From the NCBI GenBank assembly GCA_964020975.1, contig OZ026628.1, positions 57,986,022 through 58,050,021 on the forward strand: a stretch of 64,000 bases of DNA, written 5' to 3'. Below, one piece after another: positions 47,780 to 60,901 of this stretch. The translations under genes and the position numbers were made by a program. The notes below the pieces were generated by a model that was not told the DNA's origin, did no database searches, and was given only the letters and a program-made list of their open reading frames with translations. Within the stretch, counting starts at the first letter, position 1; every line of letters begins with the position of its first letter. The stretch is from Hermodice carunculata. Lineage: Eukaryota; Annelida; Polychaeta; Eunicida; Amphinomidae.

Positions 47780-48440
47780 CTAACAGAACCGAGTTGGGAT
47801 ATTGACATAAATTGCGCGCAGTGTGAATGATGAAATGCCACGTGTAAAATACAAATAAAAGTCAACATCCCCAGAAAACGAAAAGAAGAGAGAAAAAGCA
47901 TCACTGAGTACCCTTAAGACCAAGATAAGTTGATGAGTTCTTTGAAAGCTAAACAAGGGGTCCGCTTCTATGACATGCAGTAAGGCTACATGTACGACCA
48001 GTCCATGTCCGTCTATCCGTAAATTTTCGCTTGTAAGCGCGATACAGTCTACAGTTGTTGAGTTAGCCTCATACAACTTTTAGGACTGATAAAGTTTATG
48101 CAAATCTGCGTCAACTTTGATTATTGGTGATTCCACATGCAGCAGGCCTATAATATGTAATAAAGGGGTCAAATATGAAAATCTTGAGTCCAGTCTTGCT
48201 ATCTAGCATGCGTATTTTTTATGGATCTTCACGAAATTCAGTGGGATTGTCGGTGGAGGTCAAAATCTCGGTTGCACATGGTAAGTGGCACCACTTATAC
48301 TTTGACGGAAATTTTGAGTTAAAATGTCACAAATGATATAAAATTCTGTATGTTGAAAAATAATTATTAGACATGCCAAATTTATAGGATCTTTTCATTC
48401 TTGTCAATCAGTGGTATATTTTATTTAGTATCTACTTATC
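47780..48440 (-). repeat. dispersed repeat, reverse copy (TGACCTTGACCTT family)
   Basis: On the minus strand AAATTTGGCATGTCTAATAA, AGTGGTGCCACTTACC, GATTTTGACCTCC, GTGAAGATCCAT and CTAACTCAACAACTGTAGAC follow the family order. It ends in a GGATAGACGGACATGG tail like that at 21.65 kb. The 98-codon frame here is part of it. Confidence 0.7.
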
Positions 48441-49400
48441 CATCAATTTTCTCATTTGCGAAAGAAGAAAGAAAGAACAAGTATATAAGTATATAACAAA
48501 TACAATAGATTTATAAAATGTAGATTGACAGTCACCTTTAAGACAAGAATTACATGTCTCATTTGTTGTGATTTTTCTATACCCAGTAGTGATGCTATAT
48601 TTAAGACCAGATTTATTTTAAAACTCAAGATGGGCCAAGCATTGTGCAGCTAGACATCTATGTGATGTAAACTGTATATAAAAGGTTATATTACAGGTAT
48701 ATAGGCCTTTGTATGCATGTGCAGTACGTGTAAACTGAATATCTCAAATACACAAGAATTGAGTTTTTAATGGAAACTTGGTCCCATAAGTGGTATTTGT
48801 ATTTGTGTACGATTTTAGAAGTTAGGAAACGGAAAAGTTAAAATTGGTAATCGTTCCAAATGAAGAAGAGCGACAAGGCTTAATAAAATCATAACATAAT
48901 TAACAGCTAGAATGTCTGACTTATGGCATCCAGTTGTTTGACTCATATTAATACAAATAATTGTTTATCCCTTCCATTTTGTCGCGCCAATGCACCATTG
49001 TCGCATTATGATACGAGGGACATTCAGAGATATGCTTTGCAGCACTGACCAGGAAACCAGTTGGCAGTTGCGCCATTGTGCAAAATATTTTTGTTGCCTC
49101 ACCTTGTTGACTATTCTGTTCCTGTGAAGAAGATATGACTGCAAAGGGTGCATTAGCAGCAGGACTAGGCTATATATTAGGATCTTTATTATGTTTTTAA
49201 GCCATAATTATAATAAAGCAAAAGACAATCCAAAGTAAACAGTACTGCTGATATTACTAAGCTCCCCCCTACAATTACATGGAAAGGATAGCATGGTATC
49301 TTGACAGTGGTCTTAACAAGAAATTTAGCCTCTCATTAGAGGTAGAAGTCTTTGCAGCAGGTACACTGTGCATGTTCATGGAAATTCAGATTTTAAAAAA
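48441..49400. other. intergenic sequence, nothing recognised
   Basis: AT-rich DNA upstream of the AMPD2-like gene. No gene or repeat could be supported. Confidence 0.5.
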
Positions 49401-49401
49401 T

Positions 49402-49519
49402 GAAGAAGAAGAAGAAGAAGAAGAAGAAGAAGAAGAAGAAGAAGAAGAAGAAGAAGAAGAAGAAGAAGAAGAAGAAGAAGAAGAAGAAGAAGAAGAAGAA
49501 GAAGAAGAAGAAGAAGAAG
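49402..49519. repeat. (GAA)n microsatellite, ~39 units
   Basis: A pure GAA tract of about 118 bp. The 90-codon poly-Glu frame across it is an artefact. Confidence 0.97.
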
Positions 49520-49677
49520 GTGTTTGCGATATTGGGACATGTAGCAAATAATTCAATTAATTGAATTTGAAATTATTTTTTGCATGAATATCAAACTTGA
49601 ACGTTTTCCAACCAAACAGATTACTCAAATCTTAAATATATATACCTCTTTTTGATTTTCTAACTTTAATTTTCAGG

Positions 49678-49989
49678 GATGCAGGTTTCTGCGAACATGT
49701 TGTGGCTCAACTCTTTGCCTTGGCTGATTAAAATGAGGGAAGACTGGACCAAAATACAGCTTCGTGTGCGGATATAGCTTGTAAAGGGACCAAGCCAAGG
49801 AAACAGTCTGGTTCTGCTAAAGTGTCTGAGTGTGGCCAAACGACAGATCAATCAACTCTAATTCATCATAGGCCGACACAAGACCATCACACCCCTTTGA
49901 AAAATTTGCAAAATGGGGACAATTTTAAAGTGCAGAAAGAGTTAAGACAAGTACATCAGCAAAAGGTATCTTTAAAGCCAAAAATGTGA
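49678..49989 (+). pseudogene. SWIM zinc-finger-like fragment, broken
   Basis: After a good acceptor (TTTAATTTTCAG, 49665-49676) one frame reads DAGFCEHVVAQLFALAD, then TAA, and resumes in the same frame with DQNTASCADIACKGTKPRKQ and SGSAKVSECGQ to a TGA at 49987. The C-x-H helix (GFCEHVVAQLFAL) followed by a Cys/Trp/Lys-Pro-Arg tail is the usual look of SWIM-domain proteins that are abundant in molluscs, often with mobile nuclease or transposase partners. The CxC half of the motif would be in an earlier exon, which I did not find. It is either a decayed fragment or the last exon of a gene ending after FALAD. Confidence 0.45.
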
Positions 49990-50147
49990 AATTTTGTTCA
50001 CGATGGACGCACAGACTACCATATTATAAGCTCTGCTGACTAAAAAGCCACCTGAGCTAACAATGTATCACATGTAAATGCATCAATTATACAATTTTGC
50101 CACATTCACTTACAATCTGTTGGCAATGTTCCTTTGGTGGGTTGGGG

Positions 50148-50581
<434 letters not shown>

Positions 50582-50779
50582 AGCTTGAGATACTTTGGTG
50601 TTTAACTCAGTTTAAGAAACACGAGGGTTGGGGCTGGGCACCATGGGCTTTTTGGCAAAAGTTCAGATGCTGATTTGTAACTCTACACTAAATTCATGTA
50701 GGTGTGCTGTCTGCATATTATGGGGGGTGGGGTGGGGGATATCAGGAGTGAATCTGTGCTACACGAAAATAAATTGTTA

Positions 50780-51065
50780 TGCCTGGCGTTCAAATTATGA
50801 AGAAAAGAAAGAAAAAAACTACGCCCATAGTGCCCAGGTCTCCTCTATCCACCAATTTTGTTCAAATGTTCATGGTCCCGTGTTTCATTTTTTTTAAATT
50901 ATTTTGTTTTTACTTTTTGACCAAATCTCAACCAAATGCTTTGAAATCATACTGAGATACTCCTTGGGATGTCTAGGTTTTCATTTGTTAAGCAGGTGGT
51001 TTGATTATGTCTGAGTGTGAACACAACTTGATTTACCCAATATTAGGTGGTTTAATTATTACTCT
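50780..51065 (+). repeat. single worn unit of the 53-kb array family
   Basis: CCACCAATTTTGTTCAAATG, GACCAAATCTCAACCAAATG, CTTTGAAATCATACTGAGA and CTCCTTGGGATGTCTAGG follow the order of boxes in 53110-54870. Confidence 0.5.
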
Positions 51066-51124
51066 GTGCAAAACATCTTGATCTACCCGATATTCTTTAC
51101 TAAAGCGTGTGTGTCAACACACAG

Positions 51125-51126
51125 TT

Positions 51127-51214
<88 letters not shown>

Positions 51215-51240
51215 TCCTCTTTACCAGCAAATTTGTCCGA
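51125..51240. repeat. (TTTC)n microsatellite within a mobile context
   Basis: About 23 TTTC units, then CTCTTTACCAGCAAATTTGTCCGAC. The same microsatellite and right flank occur at 63867-64000. Confidence 0.9.
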
Positions 51241-51359
51241 CACTTTTCTCAGACACTATTATACATAAAAACTCCAAACTTGGCATGATTGTACCTCCAT
51301 ACAAGGAGTTTGACCGCTCTATACAGAACAATGAAGGTGTCTAAAATTATGCAAATAAG

Positions 51360-52060
51360 GGGCATTCAAAATTTTCAATCTTGAATATCTTCAACACTAT
51401 AGTAGATAGAGATGTCATTCTAACGTCTACTACGGGGTTGTTGACCATTGCGCACCTAATGAATTAAAAATAAAAGTAGCAATTTCAATTATGCTAATTA
51501 GCACCATTAGAAATTTTAAATCTTGAATAACTTCAAAGCTATAATAGATAGAGATGCCATTCCAACTTCTACTCCTGTGTTATGGAATAGTTGCACGTTG
51601 CCATACCAATATGTTTTGAAGACACACACACTGATTTGCTATGTAGTTGTATCTTTATTTGTTTCTTTGTTTTTTTTTCCAAGCCACCATACATGCTACA
51701 ATTTTGCAATTTAACATGGTCCTACAGGTGAAATTGTGAGCCTAGTTTGGAAAATTGATACATTCAAAATTAAAAATTTTAATGTTGAATTTGTTTAAAA
51801 CTGTTATGCTGTAGATAGAGGTGCCATGCCAACTTCAATTTTGAGGTTTGTGGTGTAGCCACATACACTGTACCATAGACCAATTTGTAGAATTTCCATT
51901 AATGGAAATACACAAATTTTAATTGCGAATATCTTTAAAACTATTATAGATAGAGGTGCCAAGCTTACTCCAATTTATGGTTTTGTGATACTGTTGCATT
52001 CAATGAACCATGCACCAAAGTTACAGCATTTTAATTTATGTAAATTAAACAAATAGAAAA
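51360..52060 (+). repeat. four-unit tandem repeat (~140-265-bp spacing)
   Basis: AATCTTGAATATCTTCAA, then CTATAGTAGATAGAGATG, then CCATTCCAACTTCTACT recur near 51380, 51520, 51780 and 51920 in one orientation, following the TTTC tract. Confidence 0.75.
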
Positions 52061-53109
52061 AAATCATTTTCTGACTGTCTTCCTTCGGAGGTGTCGACCA
52101 AAGTCGGTTTATAGGTCTGTGCTACACTGTGGTACATTCACTTTTGATGGACTTTTGATAACATTCTTGCACGTTAAAATTGTACCTTAACACTTTCACA
52201 TGCTTGGCCATTGATGATGACTGTATATTTTGTCAATGGCATTGGCATAAATAATGTTACTTCCAACTATCGTGGTATATTTGCGCATGTGTTACTTGAT
52301 GCTGACTCCTTGTGTTCTTGTATATTGTATTGACATTGTTACATGCATTTACAAGTGGTATGATACATTTATTCATGTATTATACTTTCATTGTGATATA
52401 GGCATAAAAATGATAAAATTGAGAATGGGTATATGCTTAAAAGTTTGAATCCAACGTGGCTCTTACCCTGCACTTAACATGGAATCAGAAGTGTATGTAT
52501 TGTGTTACAATGCGTCAAACTGAGGTGTTTACTAGCTTCTGTAAGATAATCATCAAAAAAAAACCCAGGACTATCAATTGATATACCTCATATGGTCTTC
52601 CTTGGTTACATTTTTTTCATGACTTTTTGCCTAACTGTTGAAGTTATATTGCCTTGTCGTGCAATCCATTTCATATGTACTGTTCAGAAGTGATAAAAGG
52701 TACCAACCTTCAGGTTTGTTGCTTGATTAATGTCCCATATCCCAGTTACCTATAGATGCCAGATGATTTGATGAGTAAGTAGCAACATTTTTAGACCAGA
52801 AGGTGATTTTATATACATGGAGGCAGCACAATCATGTTATCACACCATGTATATATCGCTAACATATTCAGCAAAGCATTGAAGCATTAGGTAGGACCTC
52901 TGCACCACATGCCAATCGACGATTTTTACCTAAAAAGCCTATACGCTGGGAGGCTTCATTCCAGGCTTCTGAATGTGGCTTATTCACCCATTGTTTTATT
53001 ATCTGACCACGAAATTATGCAACAAGACCATCTCTGACAAACAAGAACATCTTGCAAAATTTTTATTGTACATACATTGAATAAAAAAAATAAGGGTGTG
53101 ATAGTTGTA
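52061..53109. other. intergenic sequence, nothing recognised
   Basis: No repeat or coding pattern could be supported. Confidence 0.5.
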
Positions 53110-54870
53110 TACGTAGATATGACCCACTTGTCCGTCAGCTGAGCTTTTGTGAGGGGTCTGTCGTCCCTCGTCCGTCGTCTGTCCACAATTCACATTTTCA
53201 AATTCTTCTCCAAAACCGTCAGCCAGATGAACTTCAAACCTGGCGGGGGTGTACCTTGGGCGAGTCTCTACCAAGTTGGTTCAAATGTTCACCCTCCATT
53301 GATTTCTGGATTTTTTATATTTTTTTTGTTTTTATGTTCTTTTTACTAGGCAAATCTTAAAAAATCTTCTTCTCCGAAACTGCTCACTCCAATTGCTTTG
53401 ATATCGCACACGGACACTTCCGGGGACTTATAGTTCTGAATTTGTTCACCAGGTGGTGCTGCAATTTTTCGTACGTTTTTGCTATTTTTGACTTCTTCTC
53501 CAGAACCGTCACTTAGATTGAGGTGAAACTTGGTGGATATGTTCCTTGTGGAAGGGCCAAACAAAGTTGTTCACTGGGTGACACTGCTGTGGATTCCTGA
53601 TTTTTAACGATTTTTTTTTCAATTCAGGTACTGATCGCTGAATGTAGCTTCCCTTTGATTACTATGTAAGTCAATGGGCATTCTAATGTTAATGCACATT
53701 TTCAACTTCTCTTCCAGAACCGTCATCCAGATTGATTTCAAACTTGGTGGAAATGTACCATGGGGGGATTTCTACCAGTATTCAAATGGTCAAGCTCCAG
53801 TGAATTTTGGATTTTTAATGTTTTTTTTGGGTCAAATCTTACAAAATCTTCTTTTCCACAACCGCTCACCCATGCAATTGCTTCGATATTACATAAGAAC
53901 ACTCCTGGGGACTCCTAGTTTTTAATTTGTTCACCAGGTGGTGCTGCACTTTTTTTATGAATTTTTTATGTGTTTCCGTCACTTGTGACTTGTTGTCCAG
54001 AACCGTTACTCAGATTAAGTTCAAACTTTGTGGACATGTTCCTTTTGAAAGGGTCAAGCGAAGTTGTTCATAAGGTAGCACTGCTGTAGATTCCTGATTT
54101 TCAACGATTTTTTTTCAATTCGGGTACTTATCGGTAAATGCACCTTTTCTGTTGCTTACTTTGCAAGTCCAAGGGCATTCTAACGCATTTTGGACTTCTC
54201 TGAAGAAACTGTCGGATTCACTTCAAACTTGATTGCAATGTAGGGGGGGGGGGGGGGCTCTACCAAGTTTGTTCAAATGGTCAAGCTCCAGTGGTTTTTC
54301 GATTTTTTATGATTTTTTTTCGAAATCTTTAAAAAAAAATTAATAGCAAAGTTCAATATGGGAATTTCTTGTAATGGTTATAACATAAATAATTTTGGCC
54401 AGATTTGTGTCAAACTTGGTAGGGATGTACCCTTTATAAGTGTCTACCTATTTTGTGCAAATGGTCATGCTCCAGTGATGTTTGGACCTTGATCTCACCC
54501 CCAGGTCATAGGACAACTAACACGAAATTTACTGTTCACTGGCTAAGTTGAGATCTGTTTCGAGTCAGGAACTTGAAGTTGCACATGTTAATGTTTCTCT
54601 GTGAAAGTCATGCTTAGACAGTACATGAGTGACCTTAACCTCATTTCTGGGGTCACAAAGCAGCATAAATGGATTTTACTCTTCACTATAACTTGAGAGC
54701 TATTTGAACTGGACCCTTGATGGTGCACATGTTAGTGTTCTTCTATAAAGGTCAGACTTACTGAGTACATGGGTGACCTTGATACTATCTGAAGTTCACG
54801 GAGCTGCAAGTGTGATGAATATGTAGGTCAGCTGATCATGGGCTGTTCACACAGCTCTCTTGTTATCTTT
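53110..54870 (+). repeat. tandem array (~500-bp unit) with distinct head and tail
   Basis: The head is CACTTGTCCGTCAGCTGAGC followed by GTCGTCCCTCGTCCGTCGTC. Then come about three to four units of CTTCTCCAGAACCGTC, CAAACTTGGTGGAAATGTAC, TCTACCAAGTTTGTTCAAAT, AATTGCTTCGATATTACA and CACCAGGTGGTGCTGCA. The tail contains GTAGGTCAGCTGATCATGG then CAGCTCTCTTGTT. Frames in it are not genes. The minus-strand copy at 17540-18515 and the plus copy at 61800-62735 belong here. Confidence 0.8.
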
Positions 54871-54916
54871 CATACCTGCTGTCCTTTAGGTACTCGCAAT
54901 ACACGTTGCACGAAAG

Positions 54917-55396
54917 CAGTGCTGTAGCTAGGCTGAGGCAGAGGAGGCGCTAACCTCCTCTGAATTTTGGCTAATGGTGTTAGGAGTTAGCATAGAAATA
55001 GTTTATTTAGCCTCAACAAGACTTGTTAAGTTTAAGTTATTATACACAACAAAGCAAAAAAACCTTATTGCAACTAAGACTTTGAATCACTCATAGTGAT
55101 AGAAGATAAGAGCATCACAGGAGGCGTACTTTTTCCAATGATTACTTGTATCTTTGCCCTAGTAGTTGTAGGACCAAATTCAATTCATATAAAATGATCA
55201 AGAATAGTCACATTTAAGTAAAATTTTGAGAATTTATATATGTATAAAGTCTTTTTTCCCCCTTCAAAACCCACTAAATTACTACATTTTATGTGCTATT
55301 TTTCAAATGTTTTCAATCTTGGGAGGGGGCACGCCCCCCCCCCCCCCCACCAGTACCCTTTGCGTCCTCTATTTTAGAAAGCTGGCTACGGCCATG
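54917..55396. mobile_element. hAT-like element, GTAGCTAGG/CTGGCTACGGC ends
   Basis: The left end is CAGTGCTGTAGCTAGG and the right end CTGGCTACGGCCATG, a worn complement. CAGTGGCGTAGCTAGG-type ends are common in hAT derivatives. Flanks CACGAAAG and CATGAAAA may be a decayed 8-bp duplication. The interior has an AGGAGGCG word repeat and a C run. Confidence 0.5.
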
Positions 55397-55612
55397 AAAA
55401 GTCATAGTTTTACAGAATGTATCTTCTGTGAATAATCATAAAGTTTATTATTACTACTTGGTAAGACGTTTTCTAGTGGATTGGCTCGATTTTGCTCAGA
55501 CGGTAAAATCCCGTGACACTATGCATGACCCGTTCGACTCATGTGCTAGTGCATTCGCAGCCCGCTAATTTCGTTTGAAGTAGTAATAATAGTAATGACA
55601 TGGCGTTGTCGG

Positions 55613-55697
55613 GTGTAACACTTTTTCACTGGCCCTTCATCAATGATTAGCAGCCCTTCACTGTCATTGATGTCGGGCCCGTGAAAAAAAAGTGTAA
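55613..55697. mobile_element. short foldback element, ~34-bp arms
   Basis: TGTAACACTTTTTCACTGGC on the left pairs with GGGCCCGTGAAAAAAAAGTG on the right. An inner TCAATGA/TCATTGA stem surrounds a ~17-base loop. Confidence 0.7.
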
Positions 55698-56299
55698 CGC
55701 TCTCCGAAATCATGTTCTTGTCATATTCGCATATGGAAAACAACGATGTGCAATTTTTCTGCCATTCAGTTACTTTTGTTTACATGTGTAATATCATTAT
55801 CATGATTTTCATCCCACACAACATCTTGACTGCTAAAGGGATCTGGGGATTTGATGTTTCCAACATTTAGGCTATAATCCTCTTTGTTGCTCCTCCAACA
55901 TGGATCCGCTCTTTCGCCATCCTGCTTGTTTTTATGATTTCGCTAACTTTTACAGGAGCAGTCCGTGTTGTCCCATGCTTTAAAAGTAAATTTTCGATGT
56001 GACATCCCATGTCTGACATTAATTGAAAATGTCATACGGATTCCAGTGCTATCCCAACGGGAGCCCAGTGAACAGTGGCATTCCACTGGAATATTGTATT
56101 TGTGTCTTTTTGCCCAGAACCACTTCCTAGTGGTCATTACCCTATTCCGTAGTCCGAACTCTTTACTCTCGATAAGCGAACCTGTCCCTGTCTAACCAAT
56201 GTACATATGGAAGTTTTATTGTCCATATTGCACACGTTCCTCTGTAAAATTTTGACATAGGCTGTATTAGCCCAAATAAACTAAAGGGTTTTTATATCA

Positions 56300-56510
56300 T
56301 TGAGATAATAGCTTCACTGGGATCCTTCAAGCAGTCCCGCTAGGGTCCCAGTGAGATGATAGCTTCACTGGAATCCTTCAAGCAGTCCCGCTGGGCTCCC
56401 AGTGAGATGACAGCTGCAATGGAATCCTACGAGCAATCCTTCTGGAAGCTGAGTGGGATGAGTGTTTCACTAGAACGCTGCTGGGATCCTGGTGAGATGT
56501 GTCAATGACT
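56300..56510 (+). repeat. 51-bp minisatellite, four units
   Basis: GCTTCACTGGGATCCTTCAA starts at 56311 and recurs at 56362, 56413 and about 56463, each followed by GCAGTCCCGCTxGG and CCCAGTGAGATGA. It is more GC-rich than its surroundings. Related words occur at 56025-56095, 56745-56775 and 57625-57735. Confidence 0.88.
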
Positions 56511-56814
56511 GAAATACCAAACTGCAATAGTCTCCGGAATCCCACTGAAACTTAACCTGTGGCACGTATGTGTGCCTGCATATATGTAACTATAAGCATA
56601 CAGTACATGAAATGAATGTGTATGTGTTTAATTCTTATATCTTCTGGGAATCAGGAATATGACTTAAACATGCATAACACTATACATTCACATCCTCCAA
56701 CTTTCGTCGTTTTGTTAGAAATTGGCTGCATTTTTTCACATTTCCCAACGAAATCCCACTGGTATTCCAGTGATATTATTATCATTTGATGATATAACAA
56801 TAAATTTAGGTGTA

Positions 56815-57598
<784 letters not shown>

Positions 57599-59450
57599 TA
57601 GTCCCATAAGTTATGTAAAAACAGGCATTCCACTGGGAATTTTCACGGGATCCCGGTGAGATTTTGTTGGGATTCTGTAAATTGCGAACGTTTCTTCCAT
57701 TTTTATTTCGCTGGGATCTCCGTGGGATCCCACTGATTTTTTTTCACAATTTTCGTCGTCATTGCCCTCGTTAAGCATGCCAAGCAACCCACTCTGTTAT
57801 GAATCTATCCGAAACATTACCATACTGTTAATCACTCACAAACAAGAATGCACCAGCTGGTGTAACCCGAACAGAACTTTGTGCGTATTATGGCTTTTAT
57901 ATTGGGAATTAATCCTATATTTTTCGTGTTTATTTCGAGCTCTATTCATGAAAAATCAAAACAATCTATAATTACCCTTGCAGGGGTAAAAATTGACCTT
58001 TTATGCAAGTTGCCCATGGGTAACCAGTAGATTTTCTCAAGTTACCCCAAAACACCTGAAGTTACCATTTTTTCTGATTCATGAAATAATTGTATACTGA
58101 GTCACACAGCACTTGGTAATTTCACAGCGAGCAGTGTTCCTGTGCGGGTACCGTCCTGCACTGCAAAAATACTGATTGTTGACGTAACGAGATATTGTAT
58201 GCATCCAAGTCAAAATTTAGAAAAAAGGTTAAGAAGTAAAATAGTACATTAAGCTATTGGCTAATTAATGTGAAATATGATATCAAATCATTGCATGAAG
58301 ACCCAACGACTAAACAAATGTCAAAATTTCTACTTTCAATTAACAAAGAGAAACCGAAATGTAATATTTCATTTGCACAATTATAAAGGCATATGAAAAG
58401 ACTTAAATTTATCTGTATAACCCACAAGCTCATCATATGGTGTTACTTCATCGTAAAAGTTATAAATGTCTTTTTGAGACCTTCAATTTTGTGTATTGTG
58501 TTGTATATTCAATTGAATACACAGATGACAGTTGATTGTGACCTTTTCTATTGGTCATTTAAGTTGATGTATTCTACATGTACTTAGGTAATTCTTATGC
58601 GAAATGTATATAAATGCCATCAGATCATTTGTGATTCCTGCTATGGCTTATTTCGTATCAATTATAAAACACCACACTGATACAAGCTGAAAAGAAAAAG
58701 TTTCCCCTTGGACAACTAGGGAATCATCTAAAATTGCCCCCAACAAATTTTAAGTTGTCTGGGGCAGCCAGACACACCTTAATTTCGATCTCTGCCTTTG
58801 TGTTCAGCAGGTCTCTTTTGGAAAAAAGGTGGCATCCATACTTTTATCTATACTTGAGAAGGCTGGACAATAAAACCAGCCACCACCGTGTGGTAAAGAT
58901 ATGACACCCTTGTAACATTCATTGTTGTAACAATTGATGTGCTGATCTGAAGCACATCTGCCAATACGAGCAGGGACAGGTTAAGTCTTGGTCTCATCAA
59001 GCACAAGACAAACTAGGAAAAGGCGTGGACCCGAACTCCTTCTCTGACCTCTTTGTCAGTGTGATCTTTATCATGGTTACCATGTCTCCACCACCGGAGA
59101 TGATCTACTCCAAATTTGACTGAATAATGAAAATCTGCAACGAAAAGATGAAAGAAAGAAATGAAATACATAAACTTTCACTTAAACAGCAATCAGAGAC
59201 TTCATTTCACAAAATCTCTGTAAGATGTAACATTGTTTTCATCATAGATTGCGTACCTTACCCTTTAAACTCAGCCAACTTCAAATCGAGGAGAAGCATC
59301 ACACAAAATCTCGTTCACTTCACACTAACCCTCTAAAAGAGTTCAAAGTCAGCAGTCACTTGCTTCACCACCAGTCAAATACCTCTGAATAACCATGAAG
59401 GAATAAACTGGAACACACAATGCATGGAGGGCACTAAGTCCCCATGTGTC
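57599..59450. other. intergenic sequence, nothing firm
   Basis: Relatives of the minisatellite lie at 57625-57735. Otherwise no supported feature. Confidence 0.5.
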
Positions 59451-59453
59451 ACT

Positions 59454-59474
59454 CACACACACACACACACACAC

Positions 59475-59525
<51 letters not shown>
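59454..59525. repeat. (CA)n then (CAA)n microsatellite
   Basis: About 12 CA units run directly into about 16 CAA units. Confidence 0.95.
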
Positions 59526-59539
59526 TTTACACTGACGTT

Positions 59540-60175
59540 AAAATCTTCCAAGCTTATCTTTGTCGTGTAATGCATCTCACAGGTAGCAAATTTGAGAAGC
59601 CATATTATGGATATTGCAATAACAATGTTTAAAGGTCCTCTTGATTGAATGGGCACCACAAATTAGAAAGTTGATGTTGTCAGTAGGTCAATGTAAACAG
59701 AAAATAAGGTCATAGTGACATCAAAATCTAATCACAATATCTTTGTCTTAAACTCCAGCTCTGTATCAAATTTGAAAAACAATCATCCAGGCACTTTGAA
59801 GATATCGTCCTATTTATGTCTACTTTGCTATAAATGGGCCATTGTAACCAAAAATTGGGTAACAGTGACCTGAACATCTAAGCTTATCTTTCTCCGATAA
59901 TGTATTTCTGTCGTAAATTTGATAAAAATTCGCCCAGGCACTCTGAAGATACCGTGTTAAAAAGTTCAGACTAAGTAGGTCACTCTGTCCTATAAATAGG
60001 TCACAGTGACCGCCAAAATATAATCATCTGATCTTTGTCCCATAATGCATATCTGTCACAAATTTGACAATTTGCCTTTGGAAGATACCGCGATAACAAA
60101 GGTTGGTGCGGACAGACAGACAACCCGAAAACATAATCACCCCCCTCCAAGATAGGGGACGCATCACAAAACTCA
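59540..60175 (+). repeat. tandem array (~155-bp unit) with ERE-like palindromes and hairpin tail
   Basis: Four units carry TAAGCTTATCTTTGTC, TCACAAATTTGA, CACTTTGAAGATATCG and GTCACAGTGACC-type palindromes (best at 59998-60012, AGGTCACAGTGACCG). The tail is TTGGTGCGGACAGACAGAC, a CCCCTCC...GGGG hairpin and GCATCACAAA. It is related to 10000-10150 and 10700-11420. Confidence 0.8.
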
Positions 60176-60177
60176 CC

Positions 60178-60490
60178 TATGTGACATTTAAGGTCATGGT
60201 CACTCATGACGCAATCCCATACAAGGACTTCTTGAGAGGGACCAATTGACACACCAAATTTGGTTGCGTTAGCGTTGCGATGACGTCAGGCGTGGCATAA
60301 AATTGATTTACTATCTTGAAAAGTCAATCTCACTCATATGCAATCGCATCCAAGGACGTCCTAAGAGGGATCCGCCCATCAAATTTGGTTAAGTTAGCTC
60401 GTTATGTTCCTAAATTGTCGCAGTGACAAGAAGTTGGTACCGACGGATGCCATTATGATGACAATACCCTTCATCCTCTTAGGCCAACGG
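60178..60490 (+). repeat. two units of the 20.1-kb repeat
   Basis: GGTCATGGTCACTCATGACG, CGCAATCCCATACAAGGAC and CACCAAATTTGGTTGCGTTA recur at about 60330-60390. The first unit ends GGCGTGGCATAAAATTG. The second ends GGTACCGACGGATGCC. Confidence 0.7.
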
Positions 60491-60613
60491 TAAAATGGTT
60501 ATCGTCAAGCGCGTTAGTTTCGCACATGAAAACAAAATTAACCTACAGTGACATTCATAATCACACATGCATCACCCGAATACAATATCCAAGAAATATT
60601 ACCTATATACACG

Positions 60614-60901
<288 letters not shown>

